NCBI RefSeq assembly: GCF_029946515.1
Contig: NZ_JARZHH010000079.1
Location: 1-47,053, forward strand
DNA: 47,053 bases
Source of the DNA: Polyangium sp. 6x1
GTDB lineage: Bacteria; Myxococcota_A; Polyangia; Polyangiales; Polyangiaceae
Reading direction: 5' to 3'
Shown here: one piece after another, positions 33,001 to 42,176 of the stretch
Numbering within the stretch: the stretch's first letter is position 1
How the letters are laid out: every line of letters starts with the position of its first letter
Made by a program: the position numbers and the translations under genes
The notes under the pieces: model-generated
Told to the model about the DNA's origin: nothing
Databases searched by the model: none
The model's input: only the letters and a program-made list of their open reading frames with translations

Positions 33001-34363
33001 GGACCCTCGCCGTTTCGACATCATCCAGGTCACCCGCTGGTACGACGGGATCAAGGAGTGCTGCCCCAAGGCATTTCGAGGATCCGACCTGCGGAGCTGG
33101 GAGCAGGTCGTCGACATGTTCGGCGGTGAGTGCACCTATCAGCTCACCGCGTTCTGTGGGAAGACGCATCGGTTCCAGGCGTACTCCGAAAAGATGTACT
33201 TCGCGGGACCGGCGCGGAAGCCGTTCCACCACGAGGAGCGCAAGCGACCCGCCACGGAATCGGCGCAGCAAGCGGGGCATGGCCCCATTCCGGGTGTTCC
33301 ACCGGGACACCCTCCCCCTTATTACTACGCGCCGCCGCCTCCGCCACCTCCGCCGCCGCCTCCTCCTCCGCCGCAACCGGCGCAGTCGCCTGAGTTTCTG
33401 ATCCTGATGAAAAGCATGATCGAAAGCCAAGCGCAGGCGCAGGCGGCGAGTGCTGCGGCGGCGGCGAGCTTTCAGTCCTCGCTCCTCCAGCTCGCGGTCG
33501 ATCGGCCGAAAAACGACTTCAGCATGGATCTGTTTCGCGAGGTGCTCAACGCGAAGAATAAGGGACCCGAGTATGATCGCGGTCTCGAGCGTGGACTCGA
33601 GATCGCCAAGGAGATCCGCGTTGCGGGTGGGCCAGCGCCGGAGCGCGGGGATGCAGGCGATGACGGCTTTGACATCATGGGGCTCATCCAGAGCTTTCTG
33701 ATGGCGAAAATGGCTTCACCGCCCGCGGCAGCAGCCCCTGCGCCGCAGCCGCAGCCCGCTCCCCAGGCGCCGCCGCCTGAACCCCAGCTAGAGCCGGCCC
33801 CAGCGTCCCCGCATTTCGTCCCCCCGATGCCCTATCCCTATCCGTATCCGATTCCCCCGGGCTGGGAGGCGTGGGCGTATGCGCAGGCGATGGCAATGCA
33901 GCCCCCAATGCCGGGATGGCCACCGCCCCCGGTAGCCTCGCCGCAGGTTCCACCGGTAGGCAATGGTTTCCCCCCGCAGGCGTCGCCTCCGATGCCTCCT
34001 GGATACCCGTATCCGTACCCGTTCCCCCATCCGCCCCCGGCTCCGGCATCGCAGCAGCCGGCGCCTACGCCCGTCGCGCAGCCCATGAGCCCGCAGCCCG
34101 TGCCCACTCCGGCGCCGGTGGCGCAGCCAGTGCCGCAGCATGTGCCGCCGCTCTACGGACGCCCGAACGCGCAGCCCTCGCCCGCGGCGACTTCCCCGGT
34201 CCCGTCGCCGCAGCAGGGCGGTGTCTCGAATCCCTCGCCGGAGGGTGCCGGGGTCTCTGTCATGTCGCCTGCCGAATTCATGCGCCTCGTTGGCGAGGCG
34301 ACCGAAAGCTCGTCCTCCACCGATGAGTTCATCGACAAGCTAAGGAAGTTCGTTCCGCACTGA
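32977..34363 (+). pseudogene. 3' part of the HPLFP-family gene split by the element
   Basis: It continues the fragment at 403-488. Together they encode 490 aa: GGHPLFPRPETETGPD, FDIIQVTRWYDG, GSDLRSWEQVVDMFGGE, YQLTAF, then long Pro-rich linkers with a polyproline run near residue 155 and repeated YPYPYP near 320 and 375, and a short helical C-terminus (MSPAEFMRLVGEATES). In-frame codons upstream of 32977 belong to the element and are coincidental. As integrated, this part lacks its start and motif. The genes at 34398 and 34894 follow in the same direction. Confidence 0.75.
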
Positions 34364-34397
34364 ATGAGAGACCAACCCCCAAACGGGAGGTATGACG

Positions 34398-34880
34398 ATG
34401 ATGAATGGACCTGCTGGAGTTCCCCATCCCATGGTCATCCTGCTCTATGGGCGACTTTACCTCCAACCTGACCCTGTGGCTGCGTACTTCACGTGCATCA
34501 AGGATCTCGTTTGCACGCCTGAGGCGATAGGCAAGCCCTATTTGGTACCGATGGCCATGGCCTATGCCAGCTCGGAGCTCCGCCAAATCCGCCACCCTGA
34601 CGCCGAGCTTCTGTTTGTGCTAGCGATGGGAATTGCCGTCACGACGGGGTTGTGGGACGGACAGCCCACGCAGGAGTCGCAGTCTGCTCCGGCCATGCCC
34701 CCCGACGGATTTGTTCGGACCCCGCTGCCGAACGATCCCGCCGTGTGCGATCCGAAAACCCCATCGAAAGCACGAGGGGCGTGGGTGGACTTGTCGAACG
34801 GCGAGATGGTTCGCGTGCCGCCGGCGGAGGGCACGGAGCCGTTCCCGATGTACTTCTACGATCGATCACGCAAGAACTGA
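34398..34880 (+). CDS. Small partner protein of the HPLFP family locus
   Basis: A 160-aa protein. The first 110 residues are mostly helical and moderately hydrophobic (PMVILLYGRLYLQPDPVAAY, ELLFVLAMGIAVTTGLW). The C-terminus (ARGAWVDLSNGEMVRVP) resembles the end of the element's membrane protein at 10680 (SGWVQMPTGEYVRIP). GGGAGG seven bases before ATG 34398 sets the start. It lies 13 bp before the next HPLFP-family gene. Function unknown. Confidence 0.6.
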   Translation: MMNGPAGVPHPMVILLYGRLYLQPDPVAAYFTCIKDLVCTPEAIGKPYLVPMAMAYASSELRQIRHPDAELLFVLAMGIAVTTGLWDGQPTQESQSAPAMPPDGFVRTPLPNDPAVCDPKTPSKARGAWVDLSNGEMVRVPPAEGTEPFPMYFYDRSRKN

Positions 34881-34893
34881 GGAAACGCTAACC

Positions 34894-35637
34894 ATGGCCG
34901 CGAACGCGACGAACGACGCAGATCCCACCGGACACCCGCTCTTCCCTCGAGCGGCAACCGAGACCGGACCGGATTGCCGACGCTTCGATTTCGTCCTCAT
35001 CCAACGCTGGCTGCCCGATGGCACGTTCGAGTGCTGTCCGCGCCCGTGGCTCGGCGCCGAGCTGCGGAGCTGGGAGCAGATCCTCGCGATTTACGGAGGA
35101 GAGTGCATGTACCAGCTCGTCGCGATGTGCACGCAGACGGGTTCGGTACAGGCGTATTCGGAGCGGGTCGTGTTCGCAGCGCCTGCGAGGAAGTCGTTTC
35201 ATGCGAGCCCGACGAACGGCGCGGACACGGCAAGCCTCGTCCGCATGATCCTCGACCACGACCTCGCCATGCACGAGAGGCAGAAGGAGCTGCTCGTGCT
35301 CGCGTTCGAGCTCAATGAACGCAGGGCGGAGAATGCGGCGAAGAGGGCTCGGCGGGGGGTGCGGGATGGGATGAAGCTCGGTCGGGGGATTTGGGGTGGC
35401 GAGGAGCAGCCCCGACCTGCAACGGCTCGACCTGCAGCGGAAGTCCAGCCCCCTGCCACGCAGCCCGCGTCGGAGGAGTCTGCTGCCCCCGTTACGCGGA
35501 CGGGCGAACCTCCCGCCATCGAGCCAGTGGCGACGCCGGCCCCCGCGACCGTGGAGCCGCCGTCGCCCGAGCTCCGTCCCTACCATCGCCCGAGCATGCC
35601 CTGGCGCAGTGCACCGAGGCGCGCCCGTACGGTGCGT
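34894..35637 (+). pseudogene. Third HPLFP-family gene, truncated at its 3' end
   Basis: It starts at ATG 34894 and carries the complete N-terminal domain: GHPLFPRAATETGPD, FDFVLIQRWLPDG, GAELRSWEQILAIYGGE, MYQLVAM. A helical stretch and a Pro/Ala-rich linker follow. At about 35600-35640 the sequence turns into the antisense of the PfpI-like gene, and the open frame only stops at 36255, so the natural end has been lost. If expressed it would carry about 200 foreign residues. It marks a junction between an element-like region and other DNA. Confidence 0.6.
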
Positions 35638-36348
35638 TCACGCGTTCGGGCCTCGGCCTTCGAGACGCTCGGCCGCGCGTCGCACGGCCTCGGCACGCGC
35701 CTCCATGCGCGGGGCGAGCGCGGCCCGCAGCTCGGCCGTGAGGGCGGGCTCGGCGACGCGCGGGGAGCCGGCGTTGAAGGGGGGATCGGGGTCGTACTCG
35801 ATCATGAGCTGGATTCGCTCGGCGACGCGGGGCCCGGCGAGCTCCGCGACGATGCGCAGAGCCATGTCGATCCCGGCCGTCACGCCTGCACCGGTGATGA
35901 CCGCGCCGTCCACGACCACCCGGTCGGCGACGGGCTCCGCGCCGAATGCGCGCAAGAACTCGAGCGACGCCCAGTGCGTGGTCGCCCGCTTGCCGCGCAA
36001 GAGCCCCGCAGCACCGAGCACCAGCGCGCCCGTGCAGACCGAGGTCACGTACCGGGCACGCGCTGCGATCCTCCGCAAGAACACAAGCGTCTCTTCGTGG
36101 TCCAGCAATGCATTCACACCGAACCCACCCGGCACGCAAACGAGATCGAGCGGCGGCGCGTCCGCGAATGTGGTGGAGGGAAGCATCGTCAAGCCGTGCT
36201 CGGTCTTCACCGGAGCCGCGCTCCCTGCGATGAGATGGACCTCGGCGTCCGGTAGGCGTGCGAGCACCTCGTAAGGGCCCGTGAGGTCGAGCTGCGTGAG
36301 GTCGGGGAAGAGGAGCAGACCGGCGCGGAAGGAGGATTGCCTCGTCAT
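35638..36348 (-). CDS. DJ-1/PfpI family protein (isonitrile hydratase/GlxA-like)
   Basis: A 236-aa protein. The DJ-1/PfpI fold is recognisable: AGLLLFPDLTQLDLTGPYEV at the N-terminus, VPGGFG, and the nucleophile elbow VTSVCTGALVLGAAGLL with the catalytic Cys, followed by KRATTHWASLEFLRAFGAE as in the isonitrile hydratase and GlxA-N-terminal subgroup. There is no AraC-type DNA-binding domain, so an enzyme is more likely than a regulator. ATG 36348 overlaps the upstream stop (ATGA), showing coupling with 36345-36926. Confidence 0.8.
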   Translation of the reverse strand: MTRQSSFRAGLLLFPDLTQLDLTGPYEVLARLPDAEVHLIAGSAAPVKTEHGLTMLPSTTFADAPPLDLVCVPGGFGVNALLDHEETLVFLRRIAARARYVTSVCTGALVLGAAGLLRGKRATTHWASLEFLRAFGAEPVADRVVVDGAVITGAGVTAGIDMALRIVAELAGPRVAERIQLMIEYDPDPPFNAGSPRVAEPALTAELRAALAPRMEARAEAVRRAAERLEGRGPNA

Positions 36349-36926
36349 CTCGGCACCCATGCCAGGACCTGGTATTTGGCGTGGATCCCGAGCTGTTCGA
36401 TGGTGAACATGGGAGAGCTCCGGTAGGGCTGGCCGAGTTTCTCGACGGCATGTGCAACTGTGGTCGGCAGGGACTCCTTGGTTACCCGAGCGTGGCAATA
36501 AGCCGGCGCCTCATGAACCGCATACGCGAACACGACAACAGCGCTTCGCTGCCGCCCCTGCAGTTTCACCAGATCACGCTGGATGCCGGCCACGCATTCG
36601 CGAGGTCCGAGTTGCCAGAGCAGCTTCCACTCGAACGCCCAGCGACTGTCGCTGCCAGCGGGGCAAACGACCATGTCGACGCGCGTTAGGCCGTCGCCAG
36701 TGGGCGCCTCGAGCCGGAGCTCGAGAGATTCCTCGGGGGCCGCGCGCTGGAGCCCCAACGCTGCGGCGGCAACCACGGAGACCTCCGGCGCGACACGTGG
36801 CAGAAGCATGGCGAGCAGGGCTTCCTCCCCCCGCAGCCCGGTTGTGAAGGCCTCGAACCATGCTTCCGGGCATGCCTCGCCTGGGGCGGGGCGCGAGAAT
36901 TGCCCCGCATCGCGTGTGGTTGTCAT
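36345..36926 (-). CDS. Hypothetical protein, possibly nuclease-fold
   Basis: About 193 aa with no signal peptide or membrane segment. A central RVDMVVCPAG followed by WAFEWKLLWQL gives D ... ExK spacing as in PD-(D/E)xK folds, and the flanking strand-helix pattern fits, but this is weak evidence. It is coupled to the PfpI-like gene. ATG 36926 was chosen; a TTG at 36962 would add 12 residues. The segment 36927-37047 shows no gene. Confidence 0.5.
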   Translation of the reverse strand: MTTTRDAGQFSRPAPGEACPEAWFEAFTTGLRGEEALLAMLLPRVAPEVSVVAAAALGLQRAAPEESLELRLEAPTGDGLTRVDMVVCPAGSDSRWAFEWKLLWQLGPRECVAGIQRDLVKLQGRQRSAVVVFAYAVHEAPAYCHARVTKESLPTTVAHAVEKLGQPYRSSPMFTIEQLGIHAKYQVLAWVPR

Positions 36927-37047
36927 GAGGAGGATGCTTGCGCGTCTCGCGCCGGGCCACAAGAGCCTTAGCTGGGCGCCGATCCGCCGCGAGCTTCAGC
37001 GCGAGGCGCCCGCCCTCCTGCAGCAGATCCGGCGAAGCCGTGGGCGT

Positions 37048-37533
37048 TTACTCATCGTCCAGAAAGATGCGGCGAAGTCGCTCCCGGCCGGCGTACAGGC
37101 GCCCGTAGCCCCGTCGCGTCGTCAGCCCGAGCTCGCCGCTGATCTCGACCACCGTCTCCCCGTGGAGGTCGTGCCGGATCACGAGCTGCCGCTCCGCGTC
37201 GCCGAGCTCCTCGAGCCCGCGACGCACGAGCTCGCGGAGCTCCACGTCCTCCGCGAGGGCAGGCGCACCCATGCCTGCCTCCGCGTCGAGCACCTCGGAT
37301 ATGTTTCGGCGGCGCCGTCGATGATTCGTGATGACCCATCGCGCGACTTGCACGAGCCATGCACTCGCGTCCTCCGGGATATCCTCTACCCGACGGAGCA
37401 CGATGACGAACACCTCCTGGTGCAAATCCTCCAGCGTCGCTCCACTGAGACCGAACCACCTTAGCCTCGCGCGAATGGCAGCGGAATGCGCCCGGTACAA
37501 TGCCTCGACGCGCTCTTGGCGCGCGCGCGTCAT
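37048..37533 (-). CDS. ECF RNA polymerase sigma factor
   Basis: A 161-aa protein of the usual ECF length. Region 2 runs from about 8 to 75 (LYRAHSAAIRARLRWFGL, then LEDLHQEVFVIVLRR and AWLVQVARWVITNHRRRRR); region 4 from about 105 to 155 (LGDAERQLVIRHDLHGETVVEISGELGL as HTH). The ATG overlaps the stop of 37530-38507 (ATGA), so the two are coupled. No anti-sigma gene is seen next to it. Confidence 0.8.
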   Translation of the reverse strand: MTRARQERVEALYRAHSAAIRARLRWFGLSGATLEDLHQEVFVIVLRRVEDIPEDASAWLVQVARWVITNHRRRRRNISEVLDAEAGMGAPALAEDVELRELVRRGLEELGDAERQLVIRHDLHGETVVEISGELGLTTRRGYGRLYAGRERLRRIFLDDE

Positions 37534-38507
37534 CCGAGCCGGATGGGCCGCACGTGGATCGGCGCGTCCGCGTCCCCGCGCCAGTACGGCTCGATGTAGA
37601 TGAGCCTCCGCAGCGACAGCGCGGGCCCATGAGCCTGCATCCTCCAGTGCCCTGCGACCAACGTCTGGACGCTCAGGTTGCGCTTCCGCCCTGCGATGTA
37701 ATCCCGCACTGCCGGACGGAAATCCTTCTCGAGCGGCTTGCCGACGCGAAAAACCATCGTCCTCGGCAAGTCGGCTCCGCGTCGGGCCCCCGCGCCCTTC
37801 CTCTTGCCCAGCGGGGCCGAAGGGGCGCGGACGCGCGCGGGATCGGTCATCGCGAGACACGTGTTCACGATGAGCCGCCCGATCAGCGCGGCGACACGCT
37901 CGTCGTGTTCCGTCACGGTCATCGGGAAGAGCGAGCTCTCCGTCAGGTCGAAGTCGGGCAGCGACGGCGGTAGGAGGTCCGCCGTCGTCACACCAAACCT
38001 CCACATGCACGCGGTCGATGCGGTCCAGGCAGCGTATGCCCACTTCTCGCGCTTCGGGTCGTGATGTACGAGAATCACGCGAACGGGAGACTGTCCCTGC
38101 TGGGTGTCGAGCGAGAGTAGCGCATTGGGCACCTCCAGCACGAATGTACGGAACGGCGGGCGGACCCACGCGAGGACATCCTCGGTGACTGTCGTCGCCA
38201 AGAGCGCTGCCGCGTAGGTTTCGGGAAGCTGAATCTCAGGGTATCCACACTGCGCCCACCGCGGCAGGCACATGAGAGCGATCTGTCCGTCGAAGCAGGC
38301 GGACATCGCTTCGATCGTGAGGGCGAGATCGATCTCGCGCTCTTGCGCGGTGCCAGGCTGCGGTGGCAGCCGCACCTCCCAAAGCGCGTCCATGAGCGCT
38401 TCTTCGTCCTCCATGAGCACCCCGGCCGGGATACGTTCCACTGCGCGCCGCCACAACAAATCAGCCATTTCGAGGAGATACTTCTTCGTCGGTAACTGCG
38501 GATTCAC
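37530..38507 (-). CDS. Hypothetical protein coupled to an ECF sigma factor
   Basis: A 325-aa protein starting at GTG 38507 with AGGTGA just upstream. It has no signal or membrane segment. The C-terminal stretch (VAGHWRMQAHGPALSLRRLI then YIEPYWRG and VRPIRLG) resembles a motif (GHWR-Q-YGPG-SLRR, IEPYWRG) seen in uncharacterised proteins of phages and plasmids. The group IIC intron ends nine bases before its start codon, so its ribosome site is exon sequence directly after the intron. Function unknown. Confidence 0.6.
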   Translation of the reverse strand: MNPQLPTKKYLLEMADLLWRRAVERIPAGVLMEDEEALMDALWEVRLPPQPGTAQEREIDLALTIEAMSACFDGQIALMCLPRWAQCGYPEIQLPETYAAALLATTVTEDVLAWVRPPFRTFVLEVPNALLSLDTQQGQSPVRVILVHHDPKREKWAYAAWTASTACMWRFGVTTADLLPPSLPDFDLTESSLFPMTVTEHDERVAALIGRLIVNTCLAMTDPARVRAPSAPLGKRKGAGARRGADLPRTMVFRVGKPLEKDFRPAVRDYIAGRKRNLSVQTLVAGHWRMQAHGPALSLRRLIYIEPYWRGDADAPIHVRPIRLG

Positions 38508-38557
38508 CGCTCACCTGTCGAGTAGGCCGGGGCGGTTGCCCGCCCCGGCCCCTCTCA

Positions 38558-38590
38558 GATCCGGACGTGCGCAATTCACGCATCCGGCTC
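38558..38590 (-). ncRNA. Group II intron domain V
   Basis: The minus strand reads GAGCCGGATGCGTGAATTGC followed by GCACGTCCGGATC. It folds into the standard domain V: an AGC-bearing lower stem, a bulge, and a short upper stem with a small loop. Confidence 0.85.
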
Positions 38591-38595
38591 CTCGA

Positions 38596-39960
38596 TCACG
38601 GCTTCGCTACAGGTGATTGGTCTGTCCGCCGCCCGGCCGTGGCTTGTCCATGGGCAAGAAGCGGCTGCGGTAACGGATACCGATTCATCTTCTCGACCAG
38701 GGAGTCCCACGTCCCTCGACGCTGAGAGCGGCGTCGAAGCCATTTGCCCCAGATCCGAAAGACGATCTGGTAGAAGCGTCCGATCGCCTCCGAGTTGCCG
38801 GCGATGCCGAAATACCCGTAGTGACCGCGTAGCTTCAACGAAAGGCTCCGTTGCTGTTCGCGCATCGATTTGTGGCGGTATCGCTTGCACCAGTCCTTGA
38901 CGTGCCTCACGGACCTGCGAAAGCGATCCCTGGCGGTTCGCCGTCGCACGACCCACTTCCCGCTGTGCGCGCGTCCCCAATGATGGGTGAAGCCGAGGAG
39001 ATCGAAGGTGCCAGGACCTTGCCCCGGTTTACCTCGCCACGCGCGGTGGTCGGGGCGCCGGAACGGGATCAACCTCGTTTTCTCCGGATGCAGCGTCAGC
39101 CCGTACTTCGCAAATCGCTTCGCGAGCACGTCGTGCACCCGGCGCGCGTCTTCCTCCCGCCCGAAGACGAGCACTGCGTCGTCCGCATAACGAACGAGCA
39201 CTGCCCAATCCCGCAGCCTCGGCTTGACTACATGCTCAAACCAGGCGTCGAGGACCTCGTGCAGGAAGATGTTCGCCAGAAGCGGCGAGATCACGCCGCC
39301 TTGTGGCGTGCCCGCGTCCGGGTACGCAATGCACCCGTCTTCGAGCACGCCCGCGTGGAGCCACTTTTGAATGACTCTCAGAAGCACGCCATCCTGTACC
39401 CTGCGGCGCAGGAAGGCCCGAAGGTGCCCATGATCCACATTGTCGAAAAACTTGCGAATGTCGACTTCGAGGATCCACCCGCCCGCGCTCGTGATCAACC
39501 GGTCGCGCAGCGCTTCCAGCGCTTGGTGCGCCGAGCGCTTGGGCCTGAAGCCGTACGAGCAGTCCAGGAAATCCTGCTCGTAGACGGCCCCCAGCGCCAT
39601 CGCAACGGCGCGCTGGAGCACCTTATCCTCGAAGGTCGGAATACCGAGCGGCCTCGTTTCCGGACCGCTACCCTTCGGGATATGGACTCTCCGCACAGGC
39701 GGCGCGCGGTACGTGCCGGATTTCGCGCGATCGAGCAGCGAGCGGAGGTTTTCCTCCAAGTGGCTCGCGTACTCCTTCGCGGTCTGCCCGTCCACGCCCG
39801 TCGCCCCGCTCTTGCGTGTGCGCCGATATGCTTCGCGTAACCAGTCGACATCGATGTGATGGGCGAGGGTTTGGAACGCCATGTTGGGCGCTTCCCTTGC
39901 CTGCTGCGCTATCCGCTCGAGTTTCGTGGAGATGCTGGTGGAGCTCGGTGTCTCCGTCAT
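38596..39960 (-). CDS. ltrA: Group II intron reverse transcriptase/maturase
   Basis: A 454-aa intron-encoded protein. Reverse transcriptase blocks are clear: [69 protein letters not shown] and the catalytic [12 protein letters not shown] maturase (X) region with [17 protein letters not shown] follows. There is no HNH endonuclease, as in class C introns. ATG 39960 follows GGAGG at good spacing and is preferred over the ATG at 40032. The protein splices and mobilises the surrounding intron. Confidence 0.93.
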   Translation of the reverse strand: MTETPSSTSISTKLERIAQQAREAPNMAFQTLAHHIDVDWLREAYRRTRKSGATGVDGQTAKEYASHLEENLRSLLDRAKSGTYRAPPVRRVHIPKGSGPETRPLGIPTFEDKVLQRAVAMALGAVYEQDFLDCSYGFRPKRSAHQALEALRDRLITSAGGWILEVDIRKFFDNVDHGHLRAFLRRRVQDGVLLRVIQKWLHAGVLEDGCIAYPDAGTPQGGVISPLLANIFLHEVLDAWFEHVVKPRLRDWAVLVRYADDAVLVFGREEDARRVHDVLAKRFAKYGLTLHPEKTRLIPFRRPDHRAWRGKPGQGPGTFDLLGFTHHWGRAHSGKWVVRRRTARDRFRRSVRHVKDWCKRYRHKSMREQQRSLSLKLRGHYGYFGIAGNSEAIGRFYQIVFRIWGKWLRRRSQRRGTWDSLVEKMNRYPLPQPLLAHGQATAGRRTDQSPVAKP

Positions 39961-40478
39961 CTTTCCCTCCAGCGGTTCCGTAAACCGGCGCCGCCCTTTG
40001 CTCTGCGGGGTCCCTCGGGACGGTTCCCCCACTTCATTGCTCTTACTGCGGCGCTCCGACTCCCCGCCGCCCCTGGCGCCTCGCTCCTGTGCCGTCGCTT
40101 GGCGCTACCGCGCTCTCCTGCCGCGCGGAGGTGGCGGGGCCTCCCAGGTTCCTGGGCAACCCATGCGTACGTGCCCTGCTCTCAGACCCCGGTGGAGCCT
40201 CCGCGCCAGGCCTTTGGGCAGTGCCCTTCTTTCGGCGCGTCGGTGTTGCCTTCCGCTTGAGACACGGCGTCGGCCTCCACGACTAATTCAACTTTCGGGG
40301 CTCCATCACACGGCCCGCACGCCCGCTGTCTACGCTTCGCAGCCACGGTTACCCGTGAACCACGCAAGACTCGCTTCCGGCTGGCGGCCCTACCTTGGCC
40401 GGTCGGGACTCTCACCCGCGGGTTGCTATCGAAGGTTTCAGTTCATCTTCCTCCTTCGCCAGGCTTTTCCTGGCGCAC

Positions 40479-40496
40479 GTCCCGTTTGAATGGGAC
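40479..40496 (-). terminator. Hairpin at the intron insertion site
   Basis: GTCCC and GGGAC pair around an 8-nt loop directly before the intron 5' end. It lies downstream of the RHH-like gene (40595-40849) and probably was its transcription terminator. Confidence 0.55.
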
Positions 40497-40594
40497 AGGT
40501 GCGTGCCGCCATGGGCGAGAAACGTAGCCCCGACGTTCACCCGTTCAAGGTGCAATCAGTTCATCCTGCACAATGTACGTCCGCCCGGACGTGC

Positions 40595-40849
40595 TCAGCT
40601 AATGACGCCGGCGCTTCGGAGCGCATTTATCAAAAGCTCCGTCGGGCTCACCCCGTTCGCTTTCGCCTGCTCCTCGACCTTCGCCATGATGTCCGCTGGG
40701 AGGCGGTTTTCCAGGATCCGCTGGACGTACTCCCGCACGGAGACATCGAGTTCGAGTGCTTCACGTTTGAGCTGCAATCGGAGCGCAGCCGGAACGTCCA
40801 CCTTCAAAGCCCGAACGTCTTGTCCCTCGGATCGCTTGGAAGTAGCCAT
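40595..40849 (-). CDS. Small ribbon-helix-helix-like DNA-binding protein
   Basis: An 84-aa protein. A strand-forming VRALKVDVPAAL is followed by two helices (LQLKREALELDVSVREYVQRIL), the pattern of Arc/CopG-type ribbon-helix-helix proteins. A second helical unit (ADIMAKVEEQAKANGVSPTEL) looks like a further RHH- or dimerisation element. No toxin gene is adjacent, so an antitoxin role is not shown; it may be a small regulator. The group IIC intron lies downstream on the same strand. Confidence 0.55.
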   Translation of the reverse strand: MATSKRSEGQDVRALKVDVPAALRLQLKREALELDVSVREYVQRILENRLPADIMAKVEEQAKANGVSPTELLINALRSAGVIS

Positions 40850-40962
40850 TTCGCCGGCTCGGCAGGACTGCGCGCACCGTCATCGACCATTCGACCGGGC
40901 GTTCCTCCGAACGGGAGTACATGTTGTGCGGCCTCGCGGCCAAGGGGAGTGGCGGAATGCGG

Positions 40963-41337
40963 CTATGCAGGCGGGGCGGATCCGCCCATCATGCCCCTAT
41001 TCGCCCGCAGCGCGGCGATCGTCAGGTTGAGCGCCGTACGATGGAGCTCCTGGAAGACGCGCTCGGCTTCCTCGTCGGTCAAGGCGTACCCGCGGAACAT
41101 CTTGCGTCCCTCGGCGTTGATCGCGCGATCCTCGACGTACACGCACCCATCGCTCCCGAGCGCAATGGTCTGGAGGCACGCCCACCGGAGCAGCCTGCGC
41201 GTGCCATGTTGCGCCCGTTCCTTAGCGGTCAGTGCGTAACCAACGAACACGCGTCGACCGGGAGGCGGGTCGTCCTCGACGTTCACGTAAATTATCCCAT
41301 CGCTCGCGAGCACAAGCTCGGTTTGCAGCGTCTCCAT
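40963..41337 (-). CDS. Small protein with two tandem sequence repeats
   Basis: A 124-aa protein. Two internal repeats of about 45 residues are clear: LASDGIIYVNVEDDPPPGRR followed by FVGYALTAKERAQ, and LGSDGCVYVEDRAINAEGRK followed by FRGYALTDEEAER. Each looks like a beta hairpin plus helix. ATG 41337 has GGAGA at good spacing; a GTG at 41358 would overlap the upstream stop. It is downstream of, and probably co-transcribed with, the 227-aa family gene at 41984. Function unknown. Confidence 0.6.
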   Translation of the reverse strand: METLQTELVLASDGIIYVNVEDDPPPGRRVFVGYALTAKERAQHGTRRLLRWACLQTIALGSDGCVYVEDRAINAEGRKMFRGYALTDEEAERVFQELHRTALNLTIAALRANRGMMGGSAPPA

Positions 41338-41354
41338 CGTCGATCTCCCTGCAG

Positions 41355-41984
41355 TCACAACGGGATCCGGAGCTGCACCCGCTCCGGGCGCCGTGAGGTT
41401 TCCTCGCTCGTTGACGTAAGCGTCACGATGCCGCTCCGTTGCAGCCGAAGCAGCGCGGGCACGAGCGCTCCTGAATACGAAAGCTCGGGAACGCGGTCAC
41501 GCAAACGTGCGACGGAGACGAACCCGTCGGCGTCGGTACGCATCCTCGAAAGAGCAAAATGAACGAGCCCCTCGGCGTATGCGTCGTACCCGAGCTTACG
41601 GAGCGCCCGCGCGTAGTGTACGATGTAGATTGCCGCGTCCTGGTAGGCCGCGTCGACGCGCATGAGCTCGAGCAGGAGCAACTCGCCGCGCTCGTCATGG
41701 CCGGCGACGCCTGCGGAGACGCGGGTCGCCCTTGCCGATCGCGGAGGCGGCAGCGGGGGAAGGCGATCAGAAAGGCGCGCCTTACGGAATCGCTCGCGGA
41801 CACGCAAAACCACGGCGTCCACGAACGCTCGAGCACGGCTCCACGCAGAGGGCCGATCCACGATCGTGTCGCGCGGCGGCTCGGAATGCGCCACGCTTAT
41901 GCGCGTCCCGCTCTGCGGCGGAAGTGCCGAGCGGTCCATCACCGTCGTTGCTGCTTCGTCGTCCACGTCCTGTGACGCATTCAT
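41355..41984 (-). CDS. 227-aa family protein, distant third copy (209 aa)
   Basis: It shares the family layout with 22090 and 26261: DDEAATTV at the N-terminus, RDTIVDRPS, then RLPPLPPPRS, ELLLLELMRVDAAYQDAAIY and a C-terminal winged-helix-like part (DGFVSVARLRDRVPELSYSG, LQRSGIVTLT). GGAGGA directly precedes ATG 41984. Unlike the other two it lies outside the element, and it is preceded by even larger hairpins (42001-42160). It probably forms an operon with 40963-41337. Confidence 0.65.
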   Translation of the reverse strand: MNASQDVDDEAATTVMDRSALPPQSGTRISVAHSEPPRDTIVDRPSAWSRARAFVDAVVLRVRERFRKARLSDRLPPLPPPRSARATRVSAGVAGHDERGELLLLELMRVDAAYQDAAIYIVHYARALRKLGYDAYAEGLVHFALSRMRTDADGFVSVARLRDRVPELSYSGALVPALLRLQRSGIVTLTSTSEETSRRPERVQLRIPL

Positions 41985-42000
41985 GGTTCCTCCGTGGGCG

Positions 42001-42160
42001 TCGCCGATCCGAGGCGGCGGCGAATCGAGGGCGTGCGCGTGGAAAGGGGCGCCTCGATTCGCCGCCGCCTGAGATCGGCGACAAACGACCCCCAGGAGAG
42101 GGCGATGGGAACGCTCGCCCAGAGAACCGTGCCCCATCGCCCCCTTCTGCGGGTCGTTTG
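42001..42160 (-). promoter_or_regulatory. Large hairpins upstream of the third 227-aa family gene
   Basis: Arms 42001-42030 and 42052-42081 match at 28 of 30 positions with a 21-nt loop. Beside it CAAACGACCC (42082-42091) pairs with GGGTCGTTTG (42151-42160) around an inner hairpin GGGCGATGGG/CCCATCGCCC (42100-42109 and 42133-42142). The structure lies between the ECF sigma gene and the 227-aa family gene on the same strand. A terminator, leader RNA or cruciform site are all possible. Confidence 0.65.
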
Positions 42161-42176
42161 CTGGCAGGCTGGTCCG

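Larger units (their letters stand above)
38517..40478 (-). mobile_element. Group IIC (class C) intron
   Basis: On the minus strand the intron opens with GTGCGCC at 40478 and closes ...CTACTCGAC at 38517, about 1.96 kb. Domain V (38558-38590) and a GC-rich domain VI (about 38519-38556) are recognisable, and a reverse transcriptase without endonuclease domain lies in domain IV. The 5' exon ends with a GTCCC/GGGAC hairpin (40479-40496), the insertion context typical of class C introns. Domains I-III span about 39961-40478, which otherwise contains no gene. Confidence 0.8.

Noticed and set aside
38851-39840. Plus-strand ORF of 329 aa
   Set aside because: Antisense of the reverse transcriptase, whose catalytic motifs are unmistakable.
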